Below are positions 1-5,381 of a DNA stretch of 15,126 nucleotides, piece by piece. The notes under the pieces were generated by a model that saw only the letters and a program-made list of their open reading frames with translations, was not told the origin of the DNA and ran no database searches. A program made the position numbers and the translations under genes. The stretch is from Desulforudis sp. (lineage in GTDB: Bacteria; Bacillota; Desulfotomaculia; Desulfotomaculales; Desulforudaceae): contig JACUUW010000023.1 of assembly GCA_014859075.1 (NCBI GenBank), positions 1-15,126 on the forward strand, read 5' to 3'. The first letter of the stretch is position 1, and every line of letters starts with the position of its first letter.

Positions 1-788
1 TTAATGCCGCAATAGCCGTGCACCAGTCCAGATACGGTGAGCACACTTTCCTGGTCACGGACGACGGCCTCGCAGATCCGTCGCACGCTGAGGCTCACCC
101 CGTAGTAAGTCGCTCCCTTGCGGGAGATTATCCGGGCCGCCGCGCCGCGCACCCGTTGGGCGAACTCCCGCCGGTCGGGCCGGGGCACCCCGCGCCGGTC
201 GCAGAACTCGTCCACGTGAATCCCGGCAATGGAAGCCCGACTCCACAGGAACACCTCCGAATCGCCGTGCTCCCCCAGTACGTAGGCGTGGATGTTGCGG
301 GAGTCCACCTGGCAATGCCGGCTCAACAGGTGGCGAAACCGGGCACTGTCAAGCACGGTGCCCGAACCGATGACGGCTTCTTCCGGGAGCCCGGAAAAAC
401 GGAGGGCCGCGTAAGTCAGGATGTCCACCGGATTGGTGACCATGAGCAGCACCCCGCCGCCCCAGTACCGGAGCAGGCGGTCCACCACGTTCCGCACCAC
501 CTCAAGGTTGCGCGCGGCCAGTTCCAGGCGGGTCTCCCCGGGATGTTGGTTCGCCCCCGCGGCGAAAACAATAATGAGAGCGTCCCGGCAGTCTTCGTAA
601 CCCCCGGCGTAGATTCTTACCGGGCCGGTGAACGGCGTGCCGTCGGCAATGTCCATCGCCTCGCCCTCGACACGGGACCGGTCGATGTCAATCAGAACAA
701 TTTCGTTCGCCAAGTCGGCGGTCAACAGCGTGTAAGCCACTGTCGCGCCCACGGCCCCCACGCCGACTACCGCCACTTTTACAGCCAT
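1..788 (-). CDS. ldh: L-lactate dehydrogenase, 3' end cut by window edge
   Basis: NAD-dependent cytoplasmic enzyme interconverting pyruvate and L-lactate. The reading frame is open from the ATG at 788 to the left edge (262 codons, no stop), so the last roughly 50 residues are missing. Visible features are the N-terminal dinucleotide motif GVGAVG (residues 9-14), the ribose-binding Asp34, the active-site-loop motif GANQHPGETR (78-87), D147 with R150, and the catalytic GEHGDS motif with H174. The Gln at position 81 of the loop is the lactate dehydrogenase signature; malate dehydrogenases carry Arg there. The start is set by a strong GGAGGTG five bases upstream. The gene is divergent from the small ORF at 892. 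I am confident of the family; the Gln makes malate dehydrogenase unlikely. Confidence 0.95.
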   Translation of the reverse strand, partial: MAVKVAVVGVGAVGATVAYTLLTADLANEIVLIDIDRSRVEGEAMDIADGTPFTGPVRIYAGGYEDCRDALIIVFAAGANQHPGETRLELAARNLEVVRNVVDRLLRYWGGGVLLMVTNPVDILTYAALRFSGLPEEAVIGSGTVLDSARFRHLLSRHCQVDSRNIHAYVLGEHGDSEVFLWSRASIAGIHVDEFCDRRGVPRPDRREFAQRVRGAAARIISRKGATYYGVSLSVRRICEAVVRDQESVLTVSGLVHGYCGI

Positions 789-891
789 GCTGACACCTCC
801 GGAATAGTGTGCCCAGCTTCGGGAGGAATAACGGCGGTTTGAAGTGCAAATACTCAGATAAGTCCATAATAAGCGGAGTAGGTGAGTCTTT

Positions 892-1056
892 GTGATCAAA
901 CGCGCACTCCTCTTGGCCGCAAAGTTTCTGTTTATCCGTCTGGTTTGGAATAGAGCGGTCGGGGGGATTCGAAGGCGCGCCACAAGGGTTTTCAACGTGG
1001 ACAACATGCTCGGTGATGCGGTGGCTACCTGGTGGCGGATGCGAAGACTGAAGTGA
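892..1056 (+). CDS. small basic hypothetical protein, 54 aa
   Basis: An unrecognised GTG-start ORF, preceded by AGGTGA at 880-885 with a six-base spacer. The N-terminal half is hydrophobic and basic (VIKRALLLAAKFLFIRLVW), followed by an Arg-rich stretch (IRRRATR) and a Trp-Trp near the C-terminus. It could be a membrane-associated or amphipathic small protein. Its TGA stop lies directly against the stop codon of the convergent gene at 1057, with no base between them, and the exact abutment together with the good ribosome binding site argues that it is translated. No function is assigned, and a chance ORF is not excluded. Confidence 0.45.
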   Translation: MIKRALLLAAKFLFIRLVWNRAVGGIRRRATRVFNVDNMLGDAVATWWRMRRLK

Positions 1057-1533
1057 CTAGTCGGGGGCGGAACTAAAACCCCAGTCATAAGCAAAATCGG
1101 TGATCCGCCAGCCGAAACCGGTCTTTGCAAGTTCCCAGCGGCCCTCACCGTAAAGTTCGGCGTTGTCGGCCCAGTCCCGGAAATAGAGGTCGGCCCGTAC
1201 CCGGGCCCGGTCCCGGTCAATCTGAAAGTCGGTCCACCTGACGATCGAGGCCGGGTTCACGTTATCGGTCCGCCACTGGCTCCAGACCGCCTCGGCGACC
1301 ATTTCGAGCGCCGGCGCGGTGTATATTTCACCCAAAAGACGTTCCAGTTCATCGCGGTCCCGGGCCCGGGTATACTCCAGGGACCCCACCGCTCGTTCAA
1401 TCACCCGTTCAATCTCCTGTTCATCCACGGCCCGGGCGCTGTAGTAACCTGCCTGGCCCAAAATCATGGGTTTAAGCGAGCCCACCACACCCAGGCCGAC
1501 CAGGATCAATCCATACAGCAGGAGTTTCTTCAC
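1057..1533 (-). CDS. membrane-anchored hypothetical protein, single N-terminal TM, 158 aa
   Basis: The protein begins VKKLLLYGLILVGLGVVGS, a positively charged N-terminus and one hydrophobic helix, so it is probably anchored with the remainder outside the cell. The exported part starts with an acidic helical region (about residues 35-85, rich in E, R and L) and ends in a domain rich in Trp and aromatics with alternating beta-like segments (FQIDRDRARVRADLYFRDW, then GRWELAKTGFGWRITDF). That pattern recalls NTF2-like or ARC6 IMS-like folds, but I cannot assign a family. The GTG at 1533 is chosen over the TTG at 1560 because AGGGTGA lies five bases upstream of it. It is convergent with, and directly abuts, the small ORF ending at 1056. 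Confidence 0.75.
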   Translation of the reverse strand: MKKLLLYGLILVGLGVVGSLKPMILGQAGYYSARAVDEQEIERVIERAVGSLEYTRARDRDELERLLGEIYTAPALEMVAEAVWSQWRTDNVNPASIVRWTDFQIDRDRARVRADLYFRDWADNAELYGEGRWELAKTGFGWRITDFAYDWGFSSAPD

Positions 1534-1657
1534 AAGGTTCACCCTGGAATATCTTACCAAAAATATCAGTGCAATACCAGCACCGAAGAAAGCTCATATC
1601 TGTCGAACTTTTGGATAAAACTAGATTCGCAATTTCACTAAAGGGAGGGAACGTCAA

Positions 1658-1843
1658 GTGGAGGCTGAATACGTACGGTCCTGTATCGCTCACCTGCAGA
1701 GTACGGCCAACGATTTGAAAACGCTCTCGGCCAGCGTGCCGAATCCACAAGCCAAGGGTGAACTGCAAAAGGCCTGCGGTTCGATCTATGCCTGCCTGAA
1801 ACAGTGCCGCACGGCTCTGGACAAGCTCGGCTCACCGGTTTAG
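1658..1843 (+). CDS. small Cys-containing helical protein, first of a tandem paralogous pair, 61 aa
   Basis: GTG start with GGGAGGG eight bases upstream. The protein is predicted all-helical, probably two to three helices. It carries a Cys in the motif VRSC near the N-terminus, another in KACGS and a C-x3-C (CLKQC) near the end. It aligns along its whole length with the next gene: shared features include the acidic start, RSC, a conserved Asp-Leu, NPxAxGxL and CLKxC. The length and the first-helix pattern (VRSCIAHLQSTANDLKTL) vaguely recall the small DUF1657-type proteins of spore formers, but this is unverified. Upstream, TCATA-N15-GATAAAACTA (1594-1623) resembles a forespore sigma-F promoter with one mismatch in each half. 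Function unknown; the Cys spacing could suit metal binding or disulfide linkage. Confidence 0.75.
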   Translation: MEAEYVRSCIAHLQSTANDLKTLSASVPNPQAKGELQKACGSIYACLKQCRTALDKLGSPV

Positions 1844-1884
1844 TTCAGCGCCGTGAGGTGAACGGGATCTCGGGAGGTGAAAAT

Positions 1885-2064
1885 GTGGCCCTGGAAAGCG
1901 AATTCCTACGGTCTTGTCTGGAGAAGTGCCAGATTACGGCCGGGGACCTGGACAATCTCGGCCGGCAGGTTGGGAATCCGGAGGCACGGGGCAGCCTGGA
2001 GGCAGCGCGACAATCGTTGGATGAATGTCTCAAGCATTGCGAATTTGCCTTCAAGTTGATATAG
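1885..2064 (+). CDS. small Cys-containing helical protein, second of a tandem paralogous pair, 59 aa
   Basis: The GTG at 1885 is chosen because GGGAGGTGA lies four bases upstream and because this start brings the protein into register with its paralogue at 1658. A longer frame from the ATG at 1804 would overlap the previous gene. Shared positions are E-x-E-(F/Y), RSC, DL, NPxAxGxL and CLKxC. This copy has an additional Cys (RSCLEKC) and one in the tail (CLKHC), so its Cys are paired as two C-x3-C motifs, one at each end of the helical unit. That arrangement would suit a small metal site or two disulfides. The gap to the first gene is 41 bases, so the two are probably cotranscribed. No function is known to me. 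Confidence 0.75.
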   Translation: MALESEFLRSCLEKCQITAGDLDNLGRQVGNPEARGSLEAARQSLDECLKHCEFAFKLI

Positions 2065-2071
2065 CAAATCG

Positions 2072-2106
2072 CCGGCCGCCCGGTTACTGTTTGGTCCGGC
2101 GGCCGG
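2072..2106. terminator. GC-rich hairpin between convergent small genes
   Basis: A perfect 9-bp inverted repeat, CCGGCCGCC (2072-2080) with GGCGGCCGG (2098-2106), separated by 17 bases. It lies just after the plus-strand Cys protein gene and overlaps the last codons of the minus-strand 31-aa ORF. There is no clear T-run on either side, so bidirectional termination is an inference from position. Confidence 0.4.
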
Positions 2107-2179
2107 AATAAATAAGCCCGCCGGCCAGTGCGATCAAGGTGATTAATAGAATAGCGCCGATCACTTCCAGGATAAGCAT
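2084..2179 (-). CDS. tiny single-pass membrane protein, 31 aa
   Basis: A single hydrophobic helix, MLILEVIGAILLITLIALAG, followed by a short basic tail (YSGRRTKQ), so probably N-out/C-in. The ATG at 2179 overlaps the TGA of the 46-aa ORF upstream by one base (TGATG), with GAGGAGGAAAG about 14 bases ahead. This is a classic translational-coupling arrangement. The frame stays open upstream to 2335, but that extension is low-complexity Gly-rich and lies in the wrong frame of the real upstream gene, so I reject it. Function unknown; tiny proteins of this shape often act as accessory subunits of membrane complexes (KdpF or CydX type), with no sequence evidence here for a specific one. Confidence 0.6.
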   Translation of the reverse strand: MLILEVIGAILLITLIALAGGLIYSGRRTKQ

Positions 2180-2319
2180 CACCGTTGTTCTTTCCTCCTC
2201 AGCCGCTCCACGAGTCGGGACTGGGGTACCGGTTCCTGAAGTTTCCATAGCAGAGCGAAAACCGCAAGCCCCACCCCCAAGACCAGTACCGCCTCCCATA
2301 AGCCCTGACCTGCACGCAT
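2179..2319 (-). CDS. tiny single-pass membrane protein, 46 aa
   Basis: Starts MRAGQG, then has one hydrophobic segment (WEAVLVLGVGLAVFALLW) and a basic cytoplasmic-type tail (VPQSRLVERLRRKEQR). The stop TGA shares a base with the start of the next ORF. The TM segment matches that of the separate 26-aa ORF at 2724-2804 at 9 of 18 positions (E, L, G, G, L, A, F, L, L), which supports translation of both. The ATG at 2319 is preceded by a run of G with poor spacing; an in-frame TTG four codons upstream is an alternative start. Function unknown. Confidence 0.6.
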   Translation of the reverse strand: MRAGQGLWEAVLVLGVGLAVFALLWKLQEPVPQSRLVERLRRKEQR

Positions 2320-2398
2320 TACCCCCAACCCCCATTGCTTCCAGTTTGTCCGCGGGGTCGGCCTTTATGCGTGGTAGACATTACTGTGTCCCGCACAG

Positions 2399-2665
2399 TC
2401 AGTTATGGCCGTGATCTTCGTGGTTCTCGTGGCTGGGATACTCGCGGTCGAGCAGTTCGGTGTACTTGTCCGGGATTTGCACGACGTGGGTGGTGGTTTC
2501 GGCACCGGGGACACTGATCTGGAAAACCAGTTCGTACCCATCCCCAGAGTCGTTTTTCCGGGGACGCCACTTGTTTAGGATCGTCCCGGGCGAGGGCATT
2601 ACGGCGAGCACGGTTTCATCACACCAGCGGAAAAACTCCTCACGAATCGGTGAATACAATTCCAA
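2399..2665 (-). CDS. hypothetical soluble protein with His-rich tail, 88 aa
   Basis: TTG start with AGGAAGGG six bases upstream. The protein is acidic and soluble, without signal peptide or TM. The N-terminal half appears helical and contains an RWCDE segment with the only Cys. The centre looks like beta strands (GYELVFQISVPG, then TTTHVVQIPDKYTEL). The C-terminus is HENHEDHGHN, four His in ten residues, which could bind a metal ion. It sits between the tiny membrane ORFs on the same strand (58 bases after the 26-aa ORF and 79 bases before the 46-aa ORF), so these four may form one unit. Family not recognised. Confidence 0.7.
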   Translation of the reverse strand: MELYSPIREEFFRWCDETVLAVMPSPGTILNKWRPRKNDSGDGYELVFQISVPGAETTTHVVQIPDKYTELLDREYPSHENHEDHGHN

Positions 2666-2723
2666 GAACGACCCTTCCTAGGATTTCTTTTCTTGTAGGC
2701 GCCTCCGGCGCCCGACCCTACCT

Positions 2724-2804
2724 TCAGCCGCCTTTTGAGTTGCGCAACAGCCAGAATAAAGCCAGTCCAATCCCAAATATCAGCAGAACCTCACTGAACT
2801 GCAA
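2724..2804 (-). CDS. tiny single-pass membrane protein, 26 aa
   Basis: A TTG-start ORF of 26 codons consisting almost entirely of one hydrophobic helix (SEVLLIFGIGLALFWLLR) followed by NSKGG. It would be dismissed by length alone. However, its helix lines up without gaps with that of the 46-aa ORF at 2179-2319 (9 of 18 identical, most others conservative), and both sit on the same strand flanking the 88-aa gene. The ribosome binding site is modest (AAAGG about ten bases upstream) and there is no ATG, so the exact start is uncertain. Function unknown. Confidence 0.45.
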   Translation of the reverse strand: MQFSEVLLIFGIGLALFWLLRNSKGG

Positions 2805-3066
2805 AGGATCACAAACCTTTCGGCACCCACAAGGGTTTTGGGTTTATTTGATCAACGCTATTTTACCAGTTCGGCGACAAAAACTCCATGCTATATTCCA
2901 GAATTCTTAAACCGCCTGTGCACTTCACCAAACTGGTGTTCCCAAATAATTTTCCCTTTTCACGCTGCAGGACTCACCGCCTTTTTTCATTACCAAAACA
3001 CGGTAGTTTACGGTCGGGTTTCCGGGGCAAGCTATACTTCAAACGCGTTAGAGGAGAGGTGATGCA

Positions 3067-3282
3067 ATGTCGCCCAGAAACAAGAAGCTGGACAAGGACA
3101 AGAACCGTGACATGGAACGGGGAGTCACGGCCTCCCCAATCGTCAGCCCCGATGAAGCAGGGTTGAGAGAGGGCGCCCTTGGCGTACCGAAAGTCGGGGA
3201 TCTGGACACAGCCGAATTGACCCCTGAGGAGAGGAAGCATAAGGCCAAGAAAGACGTTGACTTTGGTTGCCCACCGCGCTAA
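3067..3282 (+). CDS. small charged hydrophilic protein, 71 aa
   Basis: ATG preceded by GAGGAGAGGTGA, the AGGTGA ending four bases from the start. The protein is highly charged at both ends (KKLDKDKNRD at the start, PEERKHKAKKD near the end), with a Pro/Gly-rich middle, one Cys near the C-terminus, and no TM. It is probably largely disordered. A TATACT at 3033-3038 could be a -10 box but lacks a good -35. It is convergent with the 72-aa gene at 3370, from which it is separated by two hairpins. Family not recognised. Confidence 0.7.
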   Translation: MSPRNKKLDKDKNRDMERGVTASPIVSPDEAGLREGALGVPKVGDLDTAELTPEERKHKAKKDVDFGCPPR

Positions 3283-3305
3283 CCGGTTCCTACAGAATGC
3301 AAACC

Positions 3306-3334
3306 GACGCCCCCGGTCACAGACTGGGGGCGTC
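3306..3334. terminator. hairpin downstream of the 71-aa gene
   Basis: A perfect 9-bp inverted repeat, GACGCCCCC (3306-3314) and GGGGGCGTC (3326-3334), with an 11-base loop, 24 bases after the stop of the plus-strand gene. It lacks a T-run directly after it. With the next hairpin it separates two convergent genes. Confidence 0.5.
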
Positions 3335-3344
3335 AACATGCGGA

Positions 3345-3364
3345 CAGGCGCCCATTGGCGCCTG
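3345..3364. terminator. second hairpin between convergent small genes
   Basis: A perfect 8-bp stem, CAGGCGCC / GGCGCCTG, with a 4-base loop (CATT). It lies five bases beyond the stop of the minus-strand 72-aa gene and is followed on the plus strand by a weak T-rich stretch (TACTTTTCCTTTT). A role as terminator for one or both convergent genes is inferred from position. Confidence 0.5.
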
Positions 3365-3369
3365 ACGAA

Positions 3370-3588
3370 CTACTTTTCCTTTTCGCCTTGGGACTCTTGT
3401 TTGTCGGTCCAGGCTCCAAAACCCAAAGATTCTTTGGCTGCTTCCCAAGCGCGGGCAATTACATTGGGATCTTCGTCCTTCTGATTCTCGGCGGTTTGTT
3501 CGCCCGGAATAAAGTTACCCTGGTCACGGTGTTCCTTTTTCAAATTCTTTTCCTTGTTGTCGTCAGCTTTCTTATCGTCAAAAGCCAT
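3370..3588 (-). CDS. small charged hydrophilic protein with sigma-G-like promoter, 72 aa
   Basis: ATG with AGAGGTGA seven bases upstream. Very charged and without TM: the first 40 residues are rich in D, K, E and N (DDKKADDNKEKNLKKEH), then comes a short possible amphipathic helix (NVIARAWEAAKESLGFGAW) and a charged tail. It has no Cys. The promoter sequence GTATA-N18-CATGCTA upstream (3608-3637) fits the forespore sigma-G consensus, which together with the composition suggests a small spore-core protein. It is not a recognisable alpha/beta-type small acid-soluble protein. Family not recognised. Confidence 0.7.
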   Translation of the reverse strand: MAFDDKKADDNKEKNLKKEHRDQGNFIPGEQTAENQKDEDPNVIARAWEAAKESLGFGAWTDKQESQGEKEK

Positions 3589-3607
3589 ACGTTTATCACC
3601 TCTGCTT

Positions 3608-3637
3608 TAGCATGTGCCGGGCATTTCCTGAATATAC
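3608..3637 (-). promoter_or_regulatory. candidate sigma-G (forespore) promoter
   Basis: On the minus strand, GTATA (3637-3633), an 18-base spacer, then CATGCTA (3614-3608). The Bacillus sigma-G consensus is gHATR-N18-CATxHTA, and every constrained position matches. The -10 ends 19 bases before the ATG of the 72-aa gene. Promoter matches this short can arise by chance, so this is a prediction. Confidence 0.45.
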
Positions 3638-3738
3638 AGGCCGCGCATTGTGGAAAATAGTGTCTATGGGCAGGACATCACGGTGTTGGAAGAGAAAGGT
3701 TACTCGTAACGTCTGACGCTTTTCTAAGAGGTACTCAC

Positions 3739-4467
3739 ATGACTTCTTCCGACCGGAATGAATTATTGAAACGCCTTGAGCCGTTCGTCCACCGGCTTTG
3801 TTTCTACCTGCCCAAACCCGCAGTTGAGGACGCCTACGACTATCTGTGCAGCCTGACTGTCCGTCCGTCCGCCGCGCGCACCCTGTGTCCCCGACGTTGT
3901 CCGGACCTTGAACCGCACCGGCCCGTGTCCGGTTACGGTTCACGAAAGGCCAGACTGGTCATTCTGGGTGAGGCCCCCGGCGAGGCGGAAGACCTGGTGG
4001 GTTACCCGTTTGTGGGGCCAAGCGGCCTGGTGTTGACTGCGGCCCTCAGAAGCCTTGGCGTTGACCGGGAACAAGTTCTTATCACCAACGTCGTGCGGTG
4101 TCGCCCTCCCGGAAACCGGGAACCCCATCCCTCCGAGCAGAAAGTCTGCACGGAGCACTTGAAAAACGAGCTTACCGACCTGCCCCAAGGCCTGGTTGTG
4201 CTTACCTTGGGTAATGTGCCGCTGAAGTTTATGCGTCAGTCCGGCACCCCGGGAGTCACTTCCTGTCGTGGCATCCTGCTGGATTCTTTCCGCTGGCAGC
4301 AATCCCTGGTATCCGCTGTGATCCCCACGTACCATCCGTCTTACGTATTACGCCGTATGAACCGGGAGACAATCGACCTGTTCGTGCGGGACATTCGGGA
4401 GGCGCTGGGTTTGGCGTTGGCTCTGCGGTGGCCCGCGTTCTCAAGCCATTTCCACGAATCAAGCTGA
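3739..4467 (+). CDS. uracil-DNA glycosylase, family 4-like (Fe-S type)
   Basis: DNA repair enzyme expected to excise uracil from DNA. The motif GEAPGEAEDLVGYPFVG (77-93) is the family 4 water-activating motif, and the HPS at 199-201 is the DNA-intercalating motif. Four Cys in the usual order (C50, C54, C121, C137) would hold a [4Fe-4S] cluster; the last pair has the typical 16-residue spacing. Two things are odd. The first pair is C-x3-C rather than the more common C-x2-C, and an N-terminal helical extension of about 45 residues precedes it. The ATG has AAGAGGT six bases upstream. The gene stands alone, convergent with the Spo0E-like gene. Assignment to the superfamily is firm; the exact subfamily is less so. 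Confidence 0.9.
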   Translation: MTSSDRNELLKRLEPFVHRLCFYLPKPAVEDAYDYLCSLTVRPSAARTLCPRRCPDLEPHRPVSGYGSRKARLVILGEAPGEAEDLVGYPFVGPSGLVLTAALRSLGVDREQVLITNVVRCRPPGNREPHPSEQKVCTEHLKNELTDLPQGLVVLTLGNVPLKFMRQSGTPGVTSCRGILLDSFRWQQSLVSAVIPTYHPSYVLRRMNRETIDLFVRDIREALGLALALRWPAFSSHFHESS

Positions 4468-4498
4468 ATAAAGGGGCAACCATGTAAAGACAAAGTTT

Positions 4499-4678
4499 CT
4501 AATCCCGGCGCGCCTGGTGCAGTAGTCTCACGTAATCATTCAGTGCCGCATCCAGCCGCTGGCTCGCTGTTTGGATCTCATTGTCCTGAAGTGTCTCCCG
4601 CTCCTCAATAAGCTTCTGCAAGTGTTCACGTAGGCTTTCTATTTCCAGCAATATCAACCTGATGTGCGACTCCGACAC
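4499..4678 (-). CDS. Spo0E-like aspartyl-phosphate phosphatase, 59 aa
   Basis: Spo0E-family proteins are small two-helix hairpins that dephosphorylate Spo0A~P and so delay sporulation. The protein fits this length and shows a first helix (IRLILLEIESLREHLQKLIEE), a short turn with ETLQDNEI, and a second helix carrying the family signature S-Q-x-L-D (ASQRLDAALNDYVRLL). The GTG at 4678 is preferred over a TTG at 4708 because GAGGG lies six bases ahead of it and family members start close to the first helix. A sigma-A type promoter lies upstream at 4727-4756. Which response regulator it acts on cannot be seen here. Confidence 0.85.
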   Translation of the reverse strand: MSESHIRLILLEIESLREHLQKLIEERETLQDNEIQTASQRLDAALNDYVRLLHQARRD

Positions 4679-4726
4679 AGAAATCCCTCGCCTCCGAAAT
4701 ATTTGCAATTATTTTCATTTCTCAAC

Positions 4727-4756
4727 AGAATAGTATAGCACTGGGCACAATGTCAA
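4727..4756 (-). promoter_or_regulatory. sigma-A promoter of the Spo0E-like gene
   Basis: On the minus strand, a perfect -35 TTGACA (4756-4751), an 18-base spacer and TATTCT (4732-4727). The overlapping TATACT/TACTAT is an alternative -10 with shorter spacing. It leaves a leader of roughly 40 bases before the GTG. Confidence 0.55.
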
Positions 4757-5065
4757 ACTTTTCAACGTTAAGTTTGTGGTCACGACTGAATACGCCAAAC
4801 AAAAGGCGGCGCTACTGCCTTGGCAAGCTCGCCCGGATGGCGGCGGAGAAGGAAAAACGAGACCATTACCTTGGTGATCCTAGGAGAATTCAAGAGGGGA
4901 AAGTCGACCTTTATCAACGCCCTTCTGGGCGAGAACGAGTACGTTACCGAACGCCACGACTCCAAAAACGTCAAGAAGGTCCGGGAAGTATACGTTACCC
5001 ACCCGTGGGAGGCAATGGCCAGGATGCAGTCGGTGAGGATCCAGATGGTCTTCCTCGCTAGATAG
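4750..5065 (+). pseudogene. remnant of a dynamin-like GTPase gene
   Basis: Two overlapping frames carry pieces of one protein. The first (from 4750) encodes LGKLARMAAEKEK, typical of the helix just before the GTPase domain of bacterial dynamin-like proteins. The second (about 4850-5065) continues with NETITLVILGEFKRGKSTF and INALLGE, a complete P-loop (GxxxxGKS). They join across a one-base frameshift at the A-run near 4850-4854. After INALLGE the sequence no longer resembles a GTPase: the switch motif, the DTPG motif and the whole stalk are missing, and a stop comes at 5063-5065. Bacterial dynamin-like GTPases are usually several hundred residues long, so this is a truncated, frameshifted relic, with most of the gene lost before the tRNA cluster. 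Confidence 0.75.
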
Positions 5066-5114
5066 TCATTCGCGTCGGGCGGGGCCGGCATTGGTTCAGG
5101 TGAGCAGAGTCGCT

Positions 5115-5154
5115 GCAAAAGAAAACCGCCAAGGTGCACTTCACCGCTGGCGGT
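5115..5154 (-). terminator. intrinsic terminator of the tRNA-Gln/tRNA-Glu unit
   Basis: On the minus strand, ACCGCCA/TGGCGGT (outer 7-bp stem, 5148-5154 with 5125-5131) plus an inner GGTG/CACC stem, followed by TTTTCTTTTG. It starts 13 bases after the CCA end of tRNA-Glu. Confidence 0.8.
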
Positions 5155-5167
5155 GTTGACATGCTAC

Positions 5168-5243
5168 TGGTAGCCCCAACGGGACTCGAACCCGTGTCTC
5201 CGCCTTGAGAGGGCGGTGTCCTGGGCCGCTAGACGATGGGGCC
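5168..5243 (-). tRNA. tRNA-Glu (anticodon CUC)
   Basis: A complete 76-nt cloverleaf with encoded CCA. The acceptor GGCCCCA pairs with TGGGGCT (one G-U at the end), the T-arm contains GGTTCGAGTCC, and the anticodon stem CCGCC/GGCGG encloses the loop CTCTCAA, giving anticodon CUC, which reads GAG. It lies 18 bases after tRNA-Gln on the same strand. Confidence 0.95.
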
Positions 5244-5261
5244 ACAATTTGTTTTGTTATT

Positions 5262-5335
5262 TGGCTGCGGGACTAGGATTCGAACCTAGACTACATGATC
5301 CAGAGTCACGCGTGCTACCGTTACACCATCCCGCA
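5262..5335 (-). tRNA. tRNA-Gln (anticodon CUG)
   Basis: A complete 74-nt cloverleaf with encoded CCA. The acceptor TGCGGGA pairs with TCCCGCA, the T-arm has GGTTCGAATCC, and the anticodon loop CTCTGGA gives CUG, which reads CAG. It is preceded by its own promoter and followed by tRNA-Glu(CUC). In bacteria lacking a glutaminyl-tRNA synthetase this tRNA is first charged with Glu by GltX, whose gene is immediately upstream. Confidence 0.95.
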
Positions 5336-5352
5336 GCATTTTCGCGAATGCT

Positions 5353-5381
5353 ATTATAGCATATCAAACCCCGCTACGCAA
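5353..5381 (-). promoter_or_regulatory. tRNA promoter with extended -10
   Basis: TTGCGT (5381-5376), a 17-base spacer, and a perfect TATAAT (5358-5353) with the extended -10 TGC directly ahead. It overlaps the last codons and stop of gltX and lies 17 bases before tRNA-Gln, so the tRNAs can be made independently of gltX. Confidence 0.75.

Noticed and set aside
18..842. 274-codon plus-strand ORF
   Set aside because: Exactly antisense to lactate dehydrogenase, which has clear catalytic motifs; the plus frame shows no family features and arises from GC-rich third positions.
1804..2064. Longer 86-codon version of the second Cys protein
   Set aside because: Would overlap the first Cys gene; the GTG at 1885 has a strong ribosome binding site and matches the paralogue's N-terminus.
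2084..2335. 83-codon minus-strand ORF
   Set aside because: Only its last 31 codons look like protein; the Gly-rich upstream part is the wrong frame of the 46-aa gene.
2650..3062. Overlapping plus-strand ORFs in the AT-rich spacer before the 71-aa gene
   Set aside because: No ribosome binding sites, low-complexity translations, and they overlap the minus-strand 26-aa and 88-aa genes.
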